Below, in pieces: positions 62,164 to 64,000 of a stretch of DNA of 64,000 bases. Within the stretch, counting starts at the first letter, position 1; each line of letters starts with the position of its first letter. This stretch comes from Bacteroides intestinalis. GTDB taxonomy: Bacteria; Bacteroidota; Bacteroidia; Bacteroidales; Bacteroidaceae. The notes under the pieces are model-generated. The model ran no database searches and had not been told where the DNA came from. It saw nothing but the letters and a program-made list of their open reading frames with translations. The position numbers and the translations under genes were made by a program. The stretch covers positions 1 through 64,000 of the forward strand of contig NZ_CABJDN010000007.1 in assembly GCF_902364365.1 (NCBI RefSeq). Direction: 5' to 3'.

Positions 62164-64000
62164 ATGTTGACTGCAAATGAAATCCGGAACTCATTCAAGA
62201 GTTTCTTCGAGAGCAAAGGCCACCAGATAGTGCCCTCGGCTCCGATGGTAATTAAAGATGACCCGACACTGATGTTTACTAATGCGGGGATGAATCAGTT
62301 TAAAGATATTATTTTGGGCAACCACCCTGCGAAATATAAAAGAGTCGCGGACTCGCAGAAATGTCTGCGCGTTAGCGGAAAGCATAATGACCTGGAAGAA
62401 GTAGGACACGACACGTACCACCACACCATGTTCGAGATGTTGGGTAACTGGTCGTTCGGTGACTACTTTAAGAAAGAGGCTATCGACTGGGCATGGGAAT
62501 ATCTGGTAGAGGTATTGAAGATAGATCCCAAAAACCTTTATGCCACCGTATTCGAAGGCAGCCCCGAAGAAGGGTTGGAACGTGACAATGAAGCCGCCGC
62601 CTTTTGGGAACAGCACCTTCCGAAAGATCACATCCTCAACGGCAACAAGCATGATAACTTCTGGGAAATGGGCGATACAGGTCCGTGTGGTCCGTGTTCC
62701 GAGATACATATAGACTCACGTCCGGAAGAAGAGAAAGCCAAAGTTCCGGGTAGCCAATTGGTGAACAAGGATCACCCGCAGGTTATCGAAATCTGGAACC
62801 TCGTATTCATGCAATTCAACCGTAAAGCTGATGGGAGCCTGGAAGGACTTCCCGCCAAAGTTATAGATACGGGTATGGGCTTTGAACGTTTGGTACGCAC
62901 GCTACAGGGCAAGACTTCAAACTATGATACGGACGTATTCCAGCCTATATTGAAAGCCATCGCTGATATGGCAGGCACCACTTATGGCAAAGACAACCAA
63001 CAAGATATCGCCATGCGTGTGATTGCCGACCACATTCGTACAATCGCTTTCTCTATCACAGACGGACAATTGCCTTCGAATGCAAAAGCAGGTTATGTAA
63101 TCCGCCGTATCTTGCGTCGTGCAGTTCGTTACGGTTATACATTCTTGGGACAGAGACAGGCATTCATGTATAAATTACTGCCGGTTCTGATTGAAAACAT
63201 GGGTGGAGCTTATCCAGAACTGGAAGCACAGAAAGAACTGATCAGCAAGGTTATTAAAGAAGAAGAAGACTCCTTCCTCCGCACACTGGAAACCGGTATC
63301 CGCTTGCTGGATAAGACGATGGCTGACGCCAAAGCTGCCGGAAAGACAGAAATCAGTGGTAAAGATGCCTTTACATTATATGATACTTTCGGTTTCCCGC
63401 TCGACCTGACGGAACTGATTCTCCGTGAAAACGGTATGACTGCCGACATCAAGGAGTTCGACGCCGAGATGCAACAACAGAAGCAACGTGCGCGCAATGC
63501 CGCTGCCATAGAAACCGGCGACTGGATTACACTGAAAGAAGGAACAACTGAATTTGTAGGTTACGACTATACGGAATATGAAACAAACATCCTCCGTTAC
63601 CGTCAGGTGAAACAGAAAAACCAGACATTGTATCAGATTGTACTGGACTATACCCCGTTCTATGCCGAAAGCGGTGGCCAGGTAGGTGATACAGGTGTAT
63701 TAGTCAGCGAATTCGAAACGATTGAAGTAATTGATACAAAGAAGGAAAATAACCTTCCGATACATATCACCAAGAAATTGCCCGCACATCCGGAAGCTCC
63801 GATGATGGCTTGCGTAGATACCGACAAACGTGCTGCCTGTGCAGCCAATCACTCGGCTACCCACTTGCTGGACTCTGCACTCCGCGAAGTACTGGGCGAG
63901 CATGTAGAGCAAAAGGGTTCTTTAGTAAGCCCCGACTCACTGCGTTTCGACTTCTCTCACTTCCAGAAAGTGACAGACGAAGAAATCCGCCAGGTAGAAC
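62164..64000 (+). CDS. alaS: Alanyl-tRNA synthetase, 5' part (cut by window end)
   Basis: The first 612 codons of alaS. The catalytic domain starts with [17 protein letters not shown] and has [14 protein letters not shown] and [11 protein letters not shown]; the tRNA-recognition region follows, and the editing domain begins with the zinc motif HSATH (about residue 563). The reading frame is open to the window end; a full enzyme is about 870 residues. Charges tRNA-Ala. Confidence 0.97.
   Translation, partial: MLTANEIRNSFKSFFESKGHQIVPSAPMVIKDDPTLMFTNAGMNQFKDIILGNHPAKYKRVADSQKCLRVSGKHNDLEEVGHDTYHHTMFEMLGNWSFGDYFKKEAIDWAWEYLVEVLKIDPKNLYATVFEGSPEEGLERDNEAAAFWEQHLPKDHILNGNKHDNFWEMGDTGPCGPCSEIHIDSRPEEEKAKVPGSQLVNKDHPQVIEIWNLVFMQFNRKADGSLEGLPAKVIDTGMGFERLVRTLQGKTSNYDTDVFQPILKAIADMAGTTYGKDNQQDIAMRVIADHIRTIAFSITDGQLPSNAKAGYVIRRILRRAVRYGYTFLGQRQAFMYKLLPVLIENMGGAYPELEAQKELISKVIKEEEDSFLRTLETGIRLLDKTMADAKAAGKTEISGKDAFTLYDTFGFPLDLTELILRENGMTADIKEFDAEMQQQKQRARNAAAIETGDWITLKEGTTEFVGYDYTEYETNILRYRQVKQKNQTLYQIVLDYTPFYAESGGQVGDTGVLVSEFETIEVIDTKKENNLPIHITKKLPAHPEAPMMACVDTDKRAACAANHSATHLLDSALREVLGEHVEQKGSLVSPDSLRFDFSHFQKVTDEEIRQVE

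Overview
The window looks like a chromosomal segment of Bacteroides or a very close relative. The reasons are the -7 element TAnnTTTG seen upstream of many genes (twice with a clean -33 TTTG at 19 bp), SusD/TonB-era lipoproteins with short lipoboxes, NigD-like, DUF4625, DUF5683, WG-repeat and DUF4143 proteins, an HU-like protein of the Bacteroides type, and protein sequences that read as typical Bacteroides throughout. I cannot fix the species. No rRNA, CRISPR array, prophage or intact insertion sequence was seen.

Layout. (1) 1-3.5 kb: a very large, strongly codon-biased coiled-coil surface lipoprotein, S-layer-like, followed by a run of hairpins. (2) 3.5-20.1 kb: housekeeping genes: pepD, a flippase-like membrane protein, ksgA, mgtE, a DUF349 protein, a stand-alone AICAR transformylase, a GMP synthetase with a gutted glutaminase domain, tRNA-Gln, rsfS-ftsH-cdsA, a NigD-like lipoprotein, and surE-lpxB. 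(3) 20.3-23.4 kb: a three-gene operon of a His-rich small membrane protein, a TonB-dependent receptor and a His-rich DUF4625 lipoprotein, probably for metal uptake. (4) 23.7-29.7 kb: accessory genes (WG-repeat protein, large TonB-like protein, DUF4143 ATPase, HU-like protein) separated by repeat-rich intergenic DNA. (5) 30.1-36.7 kb: parA-parB-DUF5683-mltD-spoT-bactofilin. (6) 36.8-59.2 kb: one uninterrupted 22-kb, same-strand, largely translationally coupled gene cluster for an aryl polyene (flexirubin-like) pigment. (7) 59.2-64 kb: two secreted proteins, MerR regulator, M23 peptidase, and the 5' part of alaS.

The aryl polyene cluster is the main system. A tyrosine ammonia-lyase should make p-coumarate; a PaaK-type ligase at the far end would activate it; two acyl carrier proteins, three ketosynthases with intact Cys-His-His, one Cys-less ketosynthase-like chain-length-factor-type partner, a ketoreductase and two hot-dog dehydratases would extend it to a conjugated polyene. 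An O-methyltransferase, a CrtI-like FAD oxidoreductase, two acyltransferase domains, a glycosyltransferase, a polysaccharide deacetylase and an Ntn-hydrolase-type acyltransferase suggest tailoring and attachment to a lipid or glycolipid, and a LolA-like carrier, a lipoprotein and an RND/MMPL exporter suggest delivery to the outer membrane. Dialkylresorcinol genes (DarA/DarB) are not present here. Notable features are a single 1285-residue exporter-acyltransferase-methyltransferase fusion and a frameshifted thioesterase gene. Structure and attachment of the product are inference.

Other unexpected structure: two intergenic arrays with an exact 22-bp period of short dyads, a 116-bp imperfect hairpin upstream of the TonB-like gene, a 46-bp palindrome, and a neighbouring pair of purine enzymes that have each lost one of the two activities their families normally carry.
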